From NCBI GenBank assembly GCA_946965045.2, contig OX337235.1:2309508-2373507 (forward strand): 64,000 nucleotides of DNA. Reading direction: 5' to 3'. Made by a program: the position numbers and the translations under genes. Shown one piece after another: positions 61,752 through 64,000 of this stretch (position 1 is its first letter; every line of letters starts with the position of its first letter). Source of the DNA: Epithemia pelagica (Eukaryota; Bacillariophyta; Bacillariophyceae; Surirellales; Surirellaceae). Below the pieces are notes generated by a model, which did not search any database, had not been told where the DNA came from, and saw only the letters and a list, made by a program, of their open reading frames with translations.

Positions 61752-62152
61752 GGCTACTCAACAGCGGCACCGCCGATGTCTCCTTGTCGGGTTTTGAATT
61801 GTCGTTTTCAGAACAGAAGATTATCACTAATGACGGGCTGCTCAAGATGAGCCCCCTTCTTTGATCAAAATCCCCTGAATATTAAACGGGGGGATTGTTT
61901 TGGGGGTGGTTTCGGCTGGGCCCATTGGTGTTAGTGTAGACAAGCTTCGTCCGTGACTCCATGTCCAGTTCGTGACTCTTGAAGGGATTCCATAAATAAA
62001 AGGGGTGACAAAAGCAACATATGTCATTTTTCTTAGAGACTTTGCATTTCACTCACGGGGGAACTCAGGAAGATCTTGCTCTGTGTTGGCCATTGCAAAG
62101 GAATTCTTGGAGGTGGTTGCATGGAGAAAACCACAGCTACAACCATATAATC
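61752..62152. promoter_or_regulatory. Divergent promoter of CAF1 and the PH-ankyrin gene
   Basis: 401 bp. A run of G/C near 61890 (AACGGGGGGATTG). No specific element is recognised. Confidence 0.35.
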
Positions 62153-64000
62153 ATGAAGGCGCTGAAACGACTGAACCGACTGCGGTCCCCAAGTAAGAGT
62201 GAAGATGGTCCCCCGTCATCGCCTCCACCACCCCCATCCAACAAGTCGCTCGGAGTGGACGGCGACAGCATCAGCAATGGTGCCGCTGTTAATGCCACCG
62301 AAACACCGGCGTACACCATGACCCCTAGAACTTCTTCGTCTCTAAGATCTGCAACGGAGAAAATATCACAGGGGGAAACGCCATATCCAATGGCGGATTT
62401 ACCACATGACAGATCCGATCCTTTATGGAATGATATTCGGCAGGAATACGGCTTGACGCTTCCCGAACTTGGTGCTCTCAAGAATGCCGTTCATGCATCT
62501 GAAGGAATGAATGAAGAAATCGAAGTTTCCCAAGAAGGTAAGGTGGACGTTGTACAGATGGAGCAGGATCCTATCGCCGATGCTAGTGAGGCCACCAGTG
62601 CAGAACCGAACATCGAACCGGTGGAGGAAAGCCATGTTGTTCCACCTCCTCCTCCAGTTCCAAATGCGTCAGTAGCGTCACCCGCCGACCATCAAGAAAA
62701 CACGAATAACGAACAGGCTTCCGGAGTGGGGGAATCCAATGAATCAACCGGAGCCGAGGATGAAACAGAAACAGAAACTGAAGGAGACTTGGATGACCTA
62801 GACAACGAGCTTGCACGAATGAATATAGATAGAGATTTTGAGTGCTGGTCGTCATTCAGAAATTCCATTACCCGTCGGTCCGTGATGAAGAATTCGGGCG
62901 GAGACGAGGAAGAAAAGGCGCTTCCGACTCTAGGTTCCATTACGGAGGCGACTGTCAATGAAGAGATGGCGGAGGCAGAAGATCTTGAGAAGTGGGGAAA
63001 ACGGCTCATGAGAGAAGAAGTATTTTCTCTTCGATATCGACCATCGAAGGCCGAAAAGAAGGAATTGTCGGAACTTGAGAAACAACTTGGCCTGAGGTCA
63101 GCGTCTAGTTTCATTTCGGCTTTGGTCGATTCTTCAGCGAGTGCCAATGAAGCTACCTGGAAACAACTCGTTCACCCAGAATCAAAGAAACCTTCCAGTA
63201 TCTTGCTCAAGCGAGGTCCCATTCTCTACAAATCATCGTCTGACCAAGAGGAGAAAGAACACGAAGCAGAATTGATTCTTCTGACGCATGGTTTTGTGAT
63301 TGCCAAAGTACAGCCACATGGAAATAGTGGATCTCAAAGCTCTGGGATGGGTACCTCCGGAGCAATTGTATCAAGGACTTTTGAGCGTGCGTTTCCTTTA
63401 ACTTCTGTTGTTTGCGCGGGCCCGGACAGTGATGATGAATGCGGTTGGGAAATTGTCGTCCGATCGAAAGGACAGGAGAAGCTTCACTTTGTTTCGGGAA
63501 GTGTCAAACAACAGGCTGCGTGGCTCAAGGCAATGGAAACGACCATCGTAAATCATTACATGCATGACCAAAACTTTCACAAAGACCTCGGTTGGCAATA
63601 TAGACTTATCCACAAGCCTGGTTTCACAAGGGCGGTACTGGGTGTTGAAGATGACCTTATACCAGCGGAAACAGACTCTCTGAACAATCTGGATTCGTAC
63701 AATGGATATGCACCTCTGCACGTAAGTATGGACGTCGACTGAGTCCTTTTTCCTATACTGCATCTTACAGTGTATGTCTTGTTTTAGTATGCCGTTCGAC
63801 TGAATCATGAACGAATAGTACAAAGCCTTCTTGAGGACGACAACGTCGATCCCAACGTCCGCGACGAAGATGGGCGTACACCAGCAGTGCATGCCGTTCA
63901 AGACGAGGCTCCTACCGAAATTTTAGCACTGTTGAGCAGGTTCGGAGCAACCGACATCGAAAAGGCAAAGAGTGAACGAGATGAGCTCTTTGAGCGTGTG
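62153..64000 (+). CDS. PH-domain and ankyrin-repeat protein, partial (runs off the window)
   Basis: Start chosen at ATG 62153 (MKALKRLNRLRSPSKSE); the frame is open from 62021. Exon 1 runs to 63721. A 66-bp intron (GTAAGTAT...GTTTTAG, 63722-63787) follows, and exon 2 continues past 64000. The first 350 residues are low-complexity and acidic (Pro runs; Glu/Thr-rich). A PH-like domain spans about residues 345-470 (ILLKRGPILYKSSS, FERAFPLTSVVCAG, WEIVVRSKG, KQQAAWLKAMET). Ankyrin repeats begin across the splice (YAPLH joined to YAVRLNHERIVQSLLEDD, then DGRTPAVHAV). It is probably a membrane-phosphoinositide-binding scaffold; the remaining domains lie outside. Confidence 0.8.
63722..63787 (+). 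other. Intron of the PH-ankyrin gene
   Basis: 66-bp GTAAGT...TTTTAG intron, phase 0. The ankyrin motif PLHYAV is completed across it. Confidence 0.85.

Noticed and set aside
1-64000. tRNA, rRNA, CRISPR or bacterial operon signals
   Set aside because: None could be supported by eye. Gene structure, introns and transposons are eukaryotic.

Overview
The window looks like nuclear DNA of a photosynthetic stramenopile, most probably a pennate diatom. The genes are mostly intron-poor, and the introns that can be resolved are short GT-AG introns of about 65-115 bp. Several proteins begin with a signal peptide followed by an ASAFAP-like Phe motif, typical of import into a complex plastid. Ty1/copia retrotransposons of diatom type are present. 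There are no bacterial operons, Shine-Dalgarno sites, CRISPR arrays, rRNA or recognisable tRNA genes.

Layout. 1-9.2 kb: a Golgi-type sulfotransferase, a relic of an FkbM methyltransferase tail, a weak hypothetical ORF, an ABC1/ADCK2-type atypical kinase (2 exons), an NAD-dependent glycerol-3-phosphate dehydrogenase (2 exons) and a YidD-family protein. 9.2-21.5 kb: a nested transposon block. A 5'-truncated non-LTR retrotransposon (RT plus RNase H, minus strand) is split by a 7.76-kb copia element (Copia-1) with 766-bp LTRs and a 5-bp target duplication. 21.6-24.3 kb: a mitochondrial carrier and a convergent Ser/acid-rich protein whose coding end overlaps it. 24.3-31.9 kb: a second copia element (Copia-2, 6.33 kb, identical 473-bp LTRs) inserted inside the first codons of an FkbM methyltransferase gene. 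32-44 kb: a hypothetical protein, a carotenoid-isomerase-like flavoprotein, a mitoferrin-like carrier, an atypical SDR, a diatom-type hypothetical protein and a membrane-anchored aldehyde dehydrogenase. 43.8-54.4 kb: an ankyrin protein, a large protein with an N-terminal four-helix-bundle-like region, a four-exon secreted or plastid protein of unknown function, a three-exon DAG-lipase-like protein and a plastid-type MATE transporter. 54.9-64 kb: ALG9-type mannosyltransferase, a second and more decayed non-LTR element, CAF1/CNOT7 deadenylase (2 exons), and a PH-domain plus ankyrin protein that runs off the end.

Most interesting points. (1) In Copia-2, gag and pol share one frame separated by a single UGA. 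The stop is followed by CAACCA, which fits the CARYYA readthrough consensus, and, after an 8-nt spacer, by a perfect GC-rich 7-bp hairpin and then a second perfect hairpin. This looks like a programmed readthrough cassette. (2) Removing Copia-2 with one copy of its GCCGTT duplication restores an uninterrupted N-terminus for the FkbM gene, so this is a very recent gene-splitting insertion. (3) Removing Copia-1 with one copy of ATGGT restores the reading frame of the non-LTR element. (4) The 809-aa protein at 46.05-48.48 kb has an N-terminus resembling HeLo/MLKL-type helical bundles.

All function calls rest on motifs read by eye. No database search was run.
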